64,000 nucleotides of DNA from JAXMAO01 sp046350375 (GCA_046350375.1 JAXMAO010000003.1:186001-250000), one strand, 5' to 3'. Counted from the first letter of the stretch, positions 9,764 through 19,203 are shown. A program made the numbers and translations. Notes: a model not told the origin generated them from the sequence alone.

Positions 9764-10681
9764 TCACGGCGCGCGGTCGCGCGTCACCGACGACACCGCG
9801 ACCGGGACGAGCGCGGCCGGCGCGCGCCCCGCCAGGTGTTCGGCGATCGCCTCGATCGTCAGCCGACCGATCTCGCGCGGATTCTGCACTACGTCGCCGA
9901 ACAGCTTGCCGGCGCGGATCTTCTCGCGCGCCTCGGGGGTGGCGTCGTAGCCGACGATGCGGATCTGCTCGAGCTTGCCGGCCGACTCGATGGCCGCCAG
10001 CGCGCCCAGCGCCGAGTCGTCGTTGATGCCGAACACGCCGCGCAGGTCGGGATGCGACTGCAGCAAGTCCTCCATCACGCGCACCGCCTTGTCGCGCTTG
10101 CCGTCGGCCGACAGCTCGGCGACGATTTTCAGCCCCGGTGATTGCGCCAGCTCTTCGCGAAAGCCGCGGACGCGGTCGCTGACGCTGGCCACCTCGGGAT
10201 GCGACAGAATGGCCACCGCCCCGGTGCCGTTCAACGCCGCCTTCATCAGCCGGGCCGCCTCGCGCCCGCCGCGGACGTTGTCGGAGGCGATGTGCGCCAC
10301 CACCCGGCCGACCGGCGACGTGCTGGCGATGTCGGCCGTGAAGACCGGGATGCCGGCGCGGTTCGCCGCGGCGATGCTCGCCCCGACGCTCCGCGAATCG
10401 CACGGCGAGACGACCAGTGCCGCCACCTTCTGCACGATGAACTCGTCGATCTGGTTCGACTGCCGCGCCGAGTCAAACTCGGCCGAGCTGACCAGCAGCC
10501 GATAGCCGCGCCGCGCGGCGGCCTCTTCCAGCCCTGCCTTCAGCTCCTGGTAGAACTGGTGCTGAACCGTCAGCAGCGTCACGCCGATCGACGGACCGGC
10601 CGGACTCGCCCCCGGACCCGGCGCAGACTTACACCCGGCCAGCCACGCACCACACACCGCCAGAGCCAGCCGCAGCCGCAT
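9764..10681 (-). CDS. Sugar-binding lipoprotein of the ABC transporter (RbsB-like)
   Basis: About 305 residues from ATG 10681, which gives a classic lipoprotein signal ending in WLAGC; an ATG at 10720 would add 13 residues ahead of it. The mature part is a periplasmic-binding-protein type 1 fold: a first strand SIGVTLLTVQHQFYQELK, a hinge motif with AALVVSPCDS, and the C-terminal GVFGINDDSALGALAAI and IRIVGYDATPEA blocks of the RbsB/LacI sugar-binding family. It is the first gene of the operon binding protein, ATPase, permease, GH38 mannosidase. The sugar is probably mannose or a mannoside by association only. The photolyase gene starts divergently 171 bases away, so this gap should hold promoters for both. 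Confidence 0.88.
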   Translation of the reverse strand: MRLRLALAVCGAWLAGCKSAPGPGASPAGPSIGVTLLTVQHQFYQELKAGLEEAAARRGYRLLVSSAEFDSARQSNQIDEFIVQKVAALVVSPCDSRSVGASIAAANRAGIPVFTADIASTSPVGRVVAHIASDNVRGGREAARLMKAALNGTGAVAILSHPEVASVSDRVRGFREELAQSPGLKIVAELSADGKRDKAVRVMEDLLQSHPDLRGVFGINDDSALGALAAIESAGKLEQIRIVGYDATPEAREKIRAGKLFGDVVQNPREIGRLTIEAIAEHLAGRAPAALVPVAVSSVTRDRAP

Positions 10682-10852
10682 GCCTGTCGCCGCCACGCGC
10701 CACGCCGCGGGCGCGGTCATCGGCGAGTGCGCTCCGGCGGGCACATTCCTCGCGCCGATCGAGGTTCGATTTTCGTCGCGCCGCAATGCGCCCGTCAAGC
10801 GCCGCGCCGCCGACGTAGCTCGGCGCAACGCCCATCGAGTAGGCTCTCGTGC

Positions 10853-12331
10853 GTGAAACGGCCAGCGATTCTCATTCGCACGTCCGCGCCGCGCTGCAGC
10901 CTGGTCTGGTTCCGGCTCGACCTGCGCCTGGGCGACAACCCGGCACTGGCCGCGGCCGCGCGGCGCGGCGCGCCGGTGGTGCCGTTCTTCCTCTGGTCGC
11001 CGGACGGACCGGCCCGCCGGCAGCCCGGCGGCGCGTCGCGCTGGTGGCTGCATCACGCGCTGGTGGCGCTGGATCGATCGCTGCGCCGCATCGGCTCGCG
11101 GCTGGTCGTTCGGCGCGGCCCGGCGCGGCGCGAACTGTCGGCGCTGATTCGCGAAACCGGCGCCGACGCGCTTTTCTGGAACCAGGCGTTCGATCCGCCC
11201 GGCCGCCGCACCGAGCGCGCCGTCGCGTCGCTGCTGCGCGACGCCGGCGTCGCCGGTCACGCCTTCAACGCCACACTGCTCCACGCGCCGGACGAGGTCT
11301 GCAATCAGCAGCGTCTGCCTTACCAGGTCTTCACCGCCTATTGGCGCGCGTGCCAGAAGCTGCGCGAGCCCGATCGGCCGCTGCCGGCGCCGCGCCGCCT
11401 GGTCGCGCCGAGGACGTGGCCCGCGTCGCTTGCCGTCGCCGCGCTGCGGCTCCGGCCGCGAATCGACTGGGCCGCCGGGCTGCGCGGCGCGGGGTGGCCT
11501 GGAGAGGCCGGCGCCCACGCACAGCTACGCCGATTCTGCCGTCGCGCGCGGCACCACTATTCCACCGGCCGCGATCGACCCGCGGAACCGGGCACGTCGC
11601 GACTCTCGCCGCACCTGCACTTCGGCGAGATCGGCCCGCGCCAGGTCTGGCACGCGCTGCGGAGGCGATCTCATCCGCCTGGCAGCGCCGCCGCCATCGA
11701 CGCATTCCGGCGCGAACTCGGCTGGCGCGAATTCGCGCACCAGCTTCTCTATCACTTTCCGCGGACCGTCGATCGGCCGCTGCGGCCGGCCTTTGAACGC
11801 TTCCCGTGGCGCGCCGCGCCCGGCGCGCTGCGCGCGTGGCAGCGCGGCCGGACCGGCTATCCCGCCGTCGATGCCGGCATGCGCGAGCTCTGGTCCACCG
11901 GCTGGATGCACAACCGCGTGCGGATGATTGCCGGATCGTTCCTCGTGAAACACCTGCTGGTTGACTGGCGGCGCGGCGCGGCCTGGTTCTGGGACACGCT
12001 GGTCGATGCCGACCTGGCGAACAACACGCTCGGCTGGCAGTGGGTCGCCGGCTGCGGCGCCGATGCGGCGCCATACTTTCGTATCTTCAACCCGGTGCTT
12101 CAGGGCAGGAAGTTCGACCCGCGCGGCGACTATGTCCGCCGCTGGGTGCCCGAACTGGCGCGGCTGGAGCCAAGCTGGATTCACCAGCCCTGGGCCGCGT
12201 CACCGGACGTGCTGGCCGCGGCCGGCATCGAGCTTGGCCGAGACTATCCGCGCCCGATCGTCGAACATGCGTTCGCACGGCAGCGCGCGCTGGCGGTGCT
12301 GCGCGCGGCGCGGCGCCACGGCGCCGGCTGA
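10853..12331 (+). CDS. phr: Deoxyribodipyrimidine photo-lyase
   Basis: 492 residues from GTG 10853. The N-terminal alpha/beta photolyase domain begins SLVWFRLDLRLGDNPAL, the usual cofactor-domain opening. The C-terminal FAD domain has SRLSPHLHFGEIGPRQV, GWREFAHQLLYHFP, GWMHNRVRMI and DLANNTLGWQWVAGCG, which are the FAD/DNA contact blocks of class I CPD photolyases and cryptochromes. It repairs UV-induced pyrimidine dimers in the cytoplasm using light. A TAGGCT hexamer (10840-10845) lies seven bases before the start and there is no Shine-Dalgarno, consistent with a leaderless message. A cryptochrome-like role cannot be fully excluded. Confidence 0.92.
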   Translation: MKRPAILIRTSAPRCSLVWFRLDLRLGDNPALAAAARRGAPVVPFFLWSPDGPARRQPGGASRWWLHHALVALDRSLRRIGSRLVVRRGPARRELSALIRETGADALFWNQAFDPPGRRTERAVASLLRDAGVAGHAFNATLLHAPDEVCNQQRLPYQVFTAYWRACQKLREPDRPLPAPRRLVAPRTWPASLAVAALRLRPRIDWAAGLRGAGWPGEAGAHAQLRRFCRRARHHYSTGRDRPAEPGTSRLSPHLHFGEIGPRQVWHALRRRSHPPGSAAAIDAFRRELGWREFAHQLLYHFPRTVDRPLRPAFERFPWRAAPGALRAWQRGRTGYPAVDAGMRELWSTGWMHNRVRMIAGSFLVKHLLVDWRRGAAWFWDTLVDADLANNTLGWQWVAGCGADAAPYFRIFNPVLQGRKFDPRGDYVRRWVPELARLEPSWIHQPWAASPDVLAAAGIELGRDYPRPIVEHAFARQRALAVLRAARRHGAG

Positions 12332-12460
12332 GTGCGGCGGTCGGGCGGTGCGGCGTCGGCGGAGCACGGGTGGCCGGCGCGCCCGTCGGCGGATACATTC
12401 GACATGTTGATCGAATGGTGACGCGAAGCAACGCGGGCATTGGCCCGGCGGAGGTTGGGC

Positions 12461-13819
12461 GTGAAGACCATCATCGAGCCATTCCGAATCAAGTCGGTCG
12501 AGCCGATTCAGATGACCACGCCGGTGCAGCGCGAGACCATTTTGCGCGAAGCGGGCTTCAACCTGTTCGCGGTTCGTGCGGCCGACGTGCTCATCGACCT
12601 GCTCACCGACAGCGGCACCGGCGCCATGTCCGCCGAGCAGTGGGCCGGCATGATGCGCGGCGACGAGTCGTACGCCGGCGCCAGCAGCTTCTATCGATTC
12701 CAGGAGCGCATCACCGAGTTGACCGGATTTCAGCACGTGCTGCCGACGCACCAGGGCCGCGCCAGCGAGCGGATTCTCTTCGAGCTGGTCGGCGGAGCCG
12801 GCAAGGTCGTGCCCAACAACGCCCACTTCGACACGACGCGCGCCAACGTCGAGCACTCCGGCGCACGGGCCGTCGACCTGCCGTGCGTCGAAGCCGCCGA
12901 CCCTTCCAGCCGCCACCCGTTCAAGGGCAACCTCAACGTCGCCGCGCTCGACAAGCTGATCGCCGAGGTCGGCCGCGAACGCGTTCCGCTGGTGATGGTC
13001 ACGGTCACCAACAACAGCGGCGGCGGCCAGCCGGTCAGCCTCGAGAACCTCCGCGCGGTCCGGGCTGTCTGCGACCGGCATCAGCTCCCGATGTTTCTGG
13101 ACGCCTGCCGCTTCGCCGAAAACGCCTACCTCATCAAGCGTCGCGAGCCGGGCATGGCCGACCGCAGCGTCCGCGAGATCGTCCGCGCGATGTTCGACCT
13201 GGCCGACGGCGCGACCATCAGCGCCAAGAAGGACGGGCTGGTCAACATCGGCGGCCTGCTGCTGCTCCGCAACGAGGAATTGCTCCATCGCGCCAGCAAC
13301 CTGCTCATCCTCACCGAGGGGTTCGTCACCTATGGCGGCCTGGCGGGGCGCGACCTTGAAGCCATGGCCCAGGGATTCGAGGAAGTCGTGCATGAAGACT
13401 ACCTCGCGTACCGAATTCGCAGCGTGGAGTACCTCGGCGAGAAGCTCACCGCGCTCGGGCTGCCGATCGTCCAGCCGCCCGGCGGACATGCCATCTACCT
13501 GAACGCGGCGGCCATCTGCCCGCACATCCCGCCGGCCCGGTTCCCCGGCCAGGCCGTGGTCTGCTCGCTCTATCGCGTCGGGGGGATCCGCTCGGTCGAG
13601 ATCGGCTCGGTCATGTTCGGCCCGCCGGCGCCGGGCCAGTCGCGCCTGGAACTGGTCCGCCTCGCCATGCCGCGGCGGGTCTATACGCAGAGTCACATCG
13701 ACTACGTCATCGAGGCGGCCGCCGAGATGTTCGCGAAGCGATCGGCCTTGCGCGGCCTGCGCATGACTTACGAGCCGCCGGTGCTGCGGCACTTCACGGC
13801 GAAGTTCGAGGAAATCTGA
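12461..13819 (+). CDS. tnaA: Tryptophanase (PLP-dependent beta-eliminating lyase)
   Basis: 452 residues, the family length. GTG 12461 is chosen because GGAGG at 12450-12454 lies six bases upstream; a TTG at 12440 is in frame but unsupported. The protein aligns by eye with tryptophanase along its length: FIDLLTDSGTGA-like block, MMRGDESYAGASSF, PTHQGR, the PLP lysine in SAKKDGL (near residue 257), and the C-terminus RHFTAKFEE. A histidine in RHFTA (near residue 443) is characteristic of tryptophanase, whereas tyrosine phenol-lyase has phenylalanine there. The reaction splits tryptophan into indole, pyruvate and ammonia. No TnaC-like leader peptide or TnaB permease is seen nearby. Confidence 0.88.
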   Translation: MKTIIEPFRIKSVEPIQMTTPVQRETILREAGFNLFAVRAADVLIDLLTDSGTGAMSAEQWAGMMRGDESYAGASSFYRFQERITELTGFQHVLPTHQGRASERILFELVGGAGKVVPNNAHFDTTRANVEHSGARAVDLPCVEAADPSSRHPFKGNLNVAALDKLIAEVGRERVPLVMVTVTNNSGGGQPVSLENLRAVRAVCDRHQLPMFLDACRFAENAYLIKRREPGMADRSVREIVRAMFDLADGATISAKKDGLVNIGGLLLLRNEELLHRASNLLILTEGFVTYGGLAGRDLEAMAQGFEEVVHEDYLAYRIRSVEYLGEKLTALGLPIVQPPGGHAIYLNAAAICPHIPPARFPGQAVVCSLYRVGGIRSVEIGSVMFGPPAPGQSRLELVRLAMPRRVYTQSHIDYVIEAAAEMFAKRSALRGLRMTYEPPVLRHFTAKFEEI

Positions 13820-13887
13820 CCCGTCGCATCAGGACGAGAAGCCGATGGATGAGACTCCGTCGGCTGACACCGGCATTGGGCAAGTCT

Positions 13888-14223
13888 TCACGCGCTTCGC
13901 GCGGGCGTCTTGATCAGCGTGAGCAGCATGACTGTCGGCGTCTTGACGCGGATGGCGTGCTTGAGGTGCGCGGGCATGTAGATCCACGTGCCCGCCCGGG
14001 CCTCGACGCGCTCGCCGCCGAGCATTACCTCCGCCTCGCCGCAAACAAAGTGCAGCGTCGCGGGCATCGACGCGGTGTGCTCGGACAACTCCTCGCCGGC
14101 CGCGAAGCCGAACCAGACGACCTTGGCGCAATCGTCATTGCGCAGCGCGCGGCTGAGCGTGCCGCGCTCGGGGACGGCATGGGCCGCCCGCAGATCGGCG
14201 ACATACTCGAACGGGATTGACAT
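13888..14223 (-). CDS. Small cupin-domain protein
   Basis: 111 residues from ATG 14223 with AGGAG upstream. A single cupin barrel is visible: VVWFGFAAGEELSEHTASMP (motif 1, with one histidine) and RAGTWIYMPAHLKHAIRV (motif 2). Such stand-alone cupins bind a metal or a small ligand; the specific role is unknown. It converges with tnaA (68-base gap) and lies 20 bases downstream of a small membrane protein gene on the same strand, probably in one transcript. Confidence 0.8.
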   Translation of the reverse strand: MSIPFEYVADLRAAHAVPERGTLSRALRNDDCAKVVWFGFAAGEELSEHTASMPATLHFVCGEAEVMLGGERVEARAGTWIYMPAHLKHAIRVKTPTVMLLTLIKTPARSA

Positions 14224-14243
14224 TGCCTGACTCCTGCTCGGGC

Positions 14244-14606
14244 TCAACGGGTGGCCCGGGGCCTCGGCCCGTCGAACGGCGCCTGATTCTGCGCAAGTCC
14301 GCTCGGCCACGCGAGCCCCACCGCCAGCGGATTCAGGGAAAGTAGTGTTTGCTCACGCCGGTGATGCAACCGCCGACCGCGCCGTCGCATGAGGACGACG
14401 CCGGCACACAGGCCGAGCGCCACGGCCCAGAGCGCCGGCCGCGACCAATCGTGCAGGCGCCTCAGCCCGAACGCGATCGCGATCATCGCGCCGCCAACGA
14501 TAACGAGCAGGACGAGAAGTTCGACCAGTGTGATCGCCCGCCGAACCGTGGCGCGGCTGACGACTCGGCGCCGCATCGCTTCGCGGGACTGACCGGTTGC
14601 GCGCAT
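14244..14606 (-). CDS. Hypothetical small membrane protein
   Basis: 120 residues, with two hydrophobic segments (about 27-47, ITLVELLVLLVIVGGAMIAI, and about 57-72) separated by a short basic loop, and a basic C-terminal tail. The first segment resembles the type IV pilin-like N-terminal motif (xTLxELLVxLxI) but lacks the expected cleavage context, so a prepilin call is not made. It precedes the cupin gene. No function is recognised, and the frame could be a chance G+C-rich ORF. Confidence 0.4.
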   Translation of the reverse strand: MRATGQSREAMRRRVVSRATVRRAITLVELLVLLVIVGGAMIAIAFGLRRLHDWSRPALWAVALGLCAGVVLMRRRGRRLHHRREQTLLSLNPLAVGLAWPSGLAQNQAPFDGPRPRATR

Positions 14607-14733
14607 CTCAAGGTGGACAACGGCAAGACAGCACAGCGTGTTCGCCCCCCGCCGAATCGGCTACTGCGGGGCCGTTTGACGCTGCCACCGATGCCTCGGC
14701 CGGGCGGGAATCGCCTCGTTCAGCGCCCGACGG

Positions 14734-16963
14734 TCACGCTCGGGGCGCGGCTGCCGGCTGGGTCGTGCCCGACGCCGCGTTGAGCTGCGCGCGGTGTTCG
14801 TCCGCCTGCGCTGCGTGTCCGTGGCCGGGGTCGGCCTTCTCCCACGCCTCGTACAGCTCGACCAGCCCGGTCAGCACTTCGGTCCGGTCGCGCTTGGTCG
14901 CCGCCTTGGCGGAGGAAGCGATCTCCCACGCTTCCTTCAAGATAGGCTCGGCCTTTGGAAACTCGCCCAGCCGGACATAGGCCCGGCCCATCGGCGTGAG
15001 ATAGCGAGAGAGGCGCAGGGCGTTGTTTCCGGTGAACGACTTGCGCATCACCGCTTCGGCCGGCGCCAGCAGCGCGACTGCCTCCTTGTTCTTGCCGCGT
15101 GCCTGGTACATGCCGCCAAGGTTGGCCAGCGCCGCGAGCGTGTTGGGATGGTTCTCGCCCAGCGCGTGGCGCATGCCCCGGAGCGCGTCGGCACAGTACT
15201 TCTCGGCCTCGTCCAGCCGTCCGGCGGTGCGGCAGAGCATGCCGAGGTTGTTGGTGGTCACCAGGGTCGACGAGTGTTCGGGCCCCAGCACGCGCCGGTC
15301 GGCCTCGAGCACTTCCTTGAAATACTTCTCAGACTCCTTCAGATTGCCCTGCATCATCAGCAGACCGGCGATGTTCTGCAGGGTGGTCAGCGTGTCCGGG
15401 TGTTCCCGGCCCAGGACGCGCCGCTGCTTTTCAAGCGCCTGGCGCGCATAGTCCTCCGCCTCCTTCAGCCGGCCCTCGCGCGTCAACAGCGACGAGAGAT
15501 TGGTCAGCGTGATCGCCGTGTCCGGGTGATCTTCGCCGAGCTTGGCACGCCGCTTCGCCAGCGCCTCGAGATAGATCTTCTCCGCCTCGTCCCACTTGCC
15601 GCGTGCCGTCAGCACCATGCCGAGGTTGCCCATGACGATGAGCGAATCGGAGTGATCGTCGCCGACGGTCGCGCGATAGCGCTTCAGCGCCTCGCGATAG
15701 ATCGGCTCGGCGTCGTCCAGCCTGCCGGACTGGTGCAGGAAAATGGCCGTGTCGTGCAGCGCGCGAATGGTCCGCGGATGGTTCGGCCCGAGGACGCGCT
15801 GTGTCCGCTCGAGCGCCTCCTGATAGAGCGGGCCGCTTTCGGACCGCTTTCCGCGCGATTGCAGCAGCTGCGCCAGGTTGCCGATGCAGGTCAGCGTCCG
15901 CGGATGGTCGTCGCCCCACACGCGCCGCCGAGTCTCCAGCGCTTCCCGCAGATACGGCTCCGCCTCGGCCAGCTTGCCGCGCGTTTTCAGCAGCATGCCC
16001 ATGTTGTTCACGGCCGAGAGCGTTTCGCCATCTTCCGGGCCGCGCGTCCGGCGATAGGTTTCCAGCGTCTCACGAAAGTACGGCTCGGCCTCGGCCAGCT
16101 TGCCCTGCGCCTGCAGCAGGTGGCCCATGTCGCCGGCCGACGCCACCGTGTCTGAATCATCGTTCCCCAAAACGCGCCGTCGTCCCTCGAGCGCCCCGCG
16201 AACGAGCGGCTCCGCCTCCGAGATCTTTCCCTGCGCCAGCAGCAGCGCGCCCATGTTCTTCATGGCGCGCAGCGTCAAGGGGTGCACCGCGCCGAGCACG
16301 CGCTGGCTGCGTTCCAGCGCCTCGCGCCCATACGGCTCGGCCTCCGACAGCTTGCCCTGCGACTGGAGCAGGTAATCCATCGAGTCGATCGCCTCGATCG
16401 TGTCGATGGCGTCGTCGCCCAGCTCGCGCCGCCGAATGGCCAGCGCCTCGGTCAGCGCCTCGACCCCCGGCTCCAGCAGTCCCACTTCGTGCAGCGTCGT
16501 TCCCAGCGTGTGCAGAAGCCGCGCCTGCACCAGCGGCTGCGCGTCGAACTGCCGATCGATGACGACGCGGGCCGGCTCGAAGAAATTCTCGCGCAGCGCG
16601 TCGAGCGCCAGCCCGGTGAAATCGCTGCTGGCGATCAGCTTCTCGAGTTCCGCCACGCGCGACTCGGTTTCGGCGTCCGACAGTTTCTCCCGCTGGGCCG
16701 ACGCCCGCGCCTGCTTCAGAATGTTGGCCCGCAGCCGCGCGCCCATCGTCTGCGCGTCCAGCCCCGCCAGTTGCGCCTGCTGAAACCGCGTCACCTCGGC
16801 CAGCTCGTTGGCCCGCGTCTGGGCGGCGGACTCGGCGTGCTCGGCCCGCAGCCGGGCCGCGTCGGCCGCGCGCCGCTGCCGGCTCTCGCTCAGTCCGAAG
16901 CCCAGCGAGACCGTCGCCGCGGCGACCAGCGCCAGCGCCGTCACGCCGCCGGCCGTCACCAAG
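14734..16963 (-). CDS. TPR-repeat C-terminal part of a Ser/Thr kinase (separated by frameshift)
   Basis: This frame carries the rear of the kinase encoded at 16956-17993. It starts with a membrane segment (VTAGGVTALALVAAATVSLGF), a coiled-coil-like stretch rich in Ala/Glu/Arg, then about eleven kinesin-light-chain-type TPRs of 42 residues (pattern ALE..RRVLG.DHP.TL...NLA.LL..QGK..EAE), ending with an Ala/Glu-rich tail. Such tails bind partner proteins outside the membrane. Two extra bases, one in a GGG run at 17086-17088 and one in the CC at 16959-16960 (plus-strand bases), separate it from the kinase frame; the 40 linking residues are in the third frame (YQSAGELAADIRLYLAHQ). It is one gene with the kinase, either with sequencing errors or truly broken. 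Confidence 0.8.
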
Positions 16964-17993
16964 CGCACGGTTGCGGCGCACGAACTTCCGCAGCCGATAG
17001 CCGGCGCTCGGCGCCCGGGCAGAGACCGGCTGGTGCGCCAGGTAGAGCCGGATGTCGGCCGCCAGCTCGCCGGCGCTCTGGTAGCGGGCGCTCGGGCTCC
17101 TTCGCCAGACACTTGAGCACGATCAGCTCGAGATCGTGCTCGACGCGCCGCTGCACCGTCGACGGCCGCGTCGGCGTGCTCTGCGTGATGTTCTGCACCA
17201 CGTCGCGGATCCGCCCCACCACCGGGTACGGAAACCGCCCGGTCAGAAGCTGATACAGAACAACCCCCAGCGAATAAACGTCGGTGCGAACGTCGATCAG
17301 GTCTGAATCGCCGCCGGCCTGCTCCGGGCTCGCCCAGGGCAGCGACCCGACGAACTGCCCCGTCAGCGTCATTACGGCCGAGGACCCCGCGCCCGATTCG
17401 CGCGAGAATTTCGCCAGTCCGAAGTCGAGGATGCGCGGCTCGCCTTCGTCGTCGACGCGGATGTTGCCCGGCTTCAGGTCGCGATGGATGACGCCGCGCA
17501 GGTGGGCCACGTTCACCGCATCGCACACCTTCACAAACAGCGACAACACGTCGCGCAAGGGTCGATCGCCCCCCGCGACAAACGCGTCCAGCGCCCGCCC
17601 GGGGATGTAGTCCATCACGTAATAGGCGTGGCCCGACGTGAGCCCGCGATCGTGAATCGTGACGATGTGCGGATGTTTCAGCCGGCTGAGAACGTCCACC
17701 TCGCGATCAAACCGCGCCAGCTCCGTCGCGTCGGCGAACGGTCCGCCGCGCAGCACCTTGATTGCGACCTTCCGCCGCGTCGATTCCTGCACCGCCTGAA
17801 AGACCACCCCCTGACCGCCGCGGTGAATCTCGCGCAACACCCGATATCCGGGAAACGACGTGGACTGCACCGTCCCGGGCCGGGCGCGCCCGCCGGCGCT
17901 GGTGAGCCGCTCGAACTGCTGAAACGCCGCGCTCACCAGCCGGCGCTCCGAGCTTGCCGCCGCCTCGGTCACGGGTTGCGATTCATGCTCCAT
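16956..17993 (-). CDS. Ser/Thr protein kinase, catalytic part (frameshifted before its TPR tail)
   Basis: ATG 17993 has GGGAGCGG upstream; a TTG at 18008 is also possible. The Hanks-type kinase domain is complete: glycine loop IHRGGQGVVFQAV, lysine in KVAIKVL, catalytic HRDLKPGN near residue 168, metal-binding ILDFGLAKF, and SPEQ in the activation segment. In the original frame the message reads on through KCLAKEP and then gives a meaningless tail ending near 16956, because of the insertion at 17086-17088. It lies 43 bases downstream of an ECF sigma factor gene, a pairing typical of planctomycetes, so the kinase may control that sigma factor. It is a paralogue of the kinase at 45809-48229. 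Confidence 0.85.
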   Translation of the reverse strand: MEHESQPVTEAAASSERRLVSAAFQQFERLTSAGGRARPGTVQSTSFPGYRVLREIHRGGQGVVFQAVQESTRRKVAIKVLRGGPFADATELARFDREVDVLSRLKHPHIVTIHDRGLTSGHAYYVMDYIPGRALDAFVAGGDRPLRDVLSLFVKVCDAVNVAHLRGVIHRDLKPGNIRVDDEGEPRILDFGLAKFSRESGAGSSAVMTLTGQFVGSLPWASPEQAGGDSDLIDVRTDVYSLGVVLYQLLTGRFPYPVVGRIRDVVQNITQSTPTRPSTVQRRVEHDLELIVLKCLAKEPERPLPERRRAGGRHPALPGAPAGLCPGAERRLSAAEVRAPQPCAW

Positions 17994-18035
17994 CCGGGCC
18001 GCTCCCAAGTCTGGACGACAACCGGGTGCCCGGCT

Positions 18036-18659
18036 TCACGCCGATCCGGTGAAAAACTGCGACGTGTTCCCCAGCTCCAGCCGCAGCCGATCGTGGGCCC
18101 GGGCACGCAGCATGTGCACCGCCCCCACCGAACGACCCATCTTCTGGGCCACGTCGGCCACCGGCCGGCCTTCCAGGTCGTGCAGGCGCACGGCCATGTG
18201 ATAATCATCCGGCAGCCGGCGGATGGCGGCCTCCAGGATCGTCGCGGCGTCGCGCTGCGCCGCCTCGCGACTCGGCGTCGAGCTGCTCACCCCCAGGCAC
18301 TCCAGGAGGCCGACGTATGACTCTGAGCTGCCGGCCGCTTCGATGCGGCGCGCCGGGTTTGGCCGCTTCTGACGCGTGAGCCCGCGAATGGCGTCGCGCA
18401 GCGCGTTTTCTGCGATCCGCGCCAGCCACGCCACGAAGCTCGCGACGTCGCGCGCCACCAGCTGGTCGATGTGCAGAAAGGCCTCGAGGTAGGCCACCTG
18501 CATCACGTCGTCTTCGTCCACCAGCGACTGCCAGCGCGGTTCGATCTGCCCGGCGATCCGGCCGCGGACCTCGCCGCCGAACCGCTCCAGCAAGGCGCGC
18601 AGCGCGGCCACGTCGCCCTCGACCGCGCGTTGCAGCAGCAGCGTGTCGCCGTCGATCAT
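18036..18659 (-). CDS. ECF-family RNA polymerase sigma factor
   Basis: 207 residues. Region 2 (residues about 10-90) contains LVDEDDVMQVAYLEAF and the following helix with FVAWLARIAENALRDAIR; region 4 (about 140-195) has the helix-turn-helix RPVADVAQKMGRSVGAVHMLRARA. This is the planctomycete type of ECF factor, with a long basic linker between the domains (TRQKRPNPARR). The kinase gene follows on the same strand after 43 bases. No zinc anti-sigma gene is adjacent, so the kinase is the likeliest regulator (inference). Confidence 0.9.
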   Translation of the reverse strand: MIDGDTLLLQRAVEGDVAALRALLERFGGEVRGRIAGQIEPRWQSLVDEDDVMQVAYLEAFLHIDQLVARDVASFVAWLARIAENALRDAIRGLTRQKRPNPARRIEAAGSSESYVGLLECLGVSSSTPSREAAQRDAATILEAAIRRLPDDYHMAVRLHDLEGRPVADVAQKMGRSVGAVHMLRARAHDRLRLELGNTSQFFTGSA

Positions 18660-18977
18660 CGGACTGGTTCCGAATCCGCGGTTCGGGTCGGCCCCGACCT
18701 CAAACCACAGGCTCCATGATACTGCAACGCACGGCCCCGGCGGATCGCCTCATTCTAACATCGCGCTCGCCGCGACCCATCGCAAACCGAGCCGTCCGCC
18801 TGACTTGGGGGCCGCCTGGGCCGCCGGCCGCGACACGGCCTGCATTGACGGCCCGGCCGGTGGCGGTATCATCGCCTCTCCCGGCAGGCGGCGACCGGCA
18901 GGGTCCGGCCGCCCCGACGGGTAGAGACGGGGTGTCTTCGGCCCCAGCACGTGGCCAGGCGACCGAATCAATACAAC
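18660..18977. other. Intergenic region, no gene seen
   Basis: About 318 bases between the sigma factor start and tRNA-Leu. Frames here are short and low in coding character. It must contain the promoter of the sigma-kinase unit and that of tRNA-Leu, but no confident -35/-10 pair was found. Confidence 0.5.
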
Positions 18978-19060
18978 GCGGCCGTGGCGGAATTGGCAGA
19001 CGCGCTAGATTCAGGTTCTAGTGGGCATCGCCCGTGGAGGTTCGACTCCTCTCGGCCGCA
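18978..19060 (+). tRNA. tRNA-Leu (anticodon CAG)
   Basis: An 83-base class II tRNA. The acceptor GCGGCCG (18978-18984) pairs fully with 19053-19059; the anticodon stem CTAGA/TCTAG closes a loop with CAG at 19012-19014; a long variable arm and the T loop TTCGACT follow; discriminator A19060. CCA is not encoded. Confidence 0.95.
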
Positions 19061-19174
19061 GTCACCCGGTGTACAACCTTCAATCGCGCTCGAGCAGGCG
19101 GACATTCGCACCGAAGTCGCCGTGCGGCAGGCGTCGTCATGGACCGCCGACGCTGGCGGCGTGGGGGAAGGTCG

Positions 19175-19203
19175 TTGAACTCGACGCTATTTTGAGGTAG
19201 GAT
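19175..19203 (+). promoter_or_regulatory. Candidate sigma70-type promoter for the PEP-CTERM gene
   Basis: TTGAAC (19175-19180) and TAGGAT (19198-19203) are separated by exactly 17 bases and lie 45 bases upstream of the start codon at 19248. A strong ribosome site (AGGAGGGGGAGG) follows. Seen directly; activity is inferred. Confidence 0.45.

Noticed and set aside
8222..10141. 639-codon plus-strand frame opposite the ABC transporter genes
   Set aside because: Arg/Gln/His-rich shadow of the ATPase and binding-protein genes; no ribosome site.
12200..13792. 530-codon minus-strand frame opposite tnaA
   Set aside because: Shadow frame; the plus strand encodes an unmistakable tryptophanase.
12461..13819. 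Tyrosine phenol-lyase instead of tryptophanase
   Set aside because: The C-terminal RHFTA carries the tryptophanase histidine; the phenol-lyase has phenylalanine there.
14244..14606. Type IV prepilin or DUF1559-type pseudopilin
   Set aside because: The TLVELLVLLVIVG stretch is similar, but there is no proper cleavage-site context and no pilin-like C-terminal domain.
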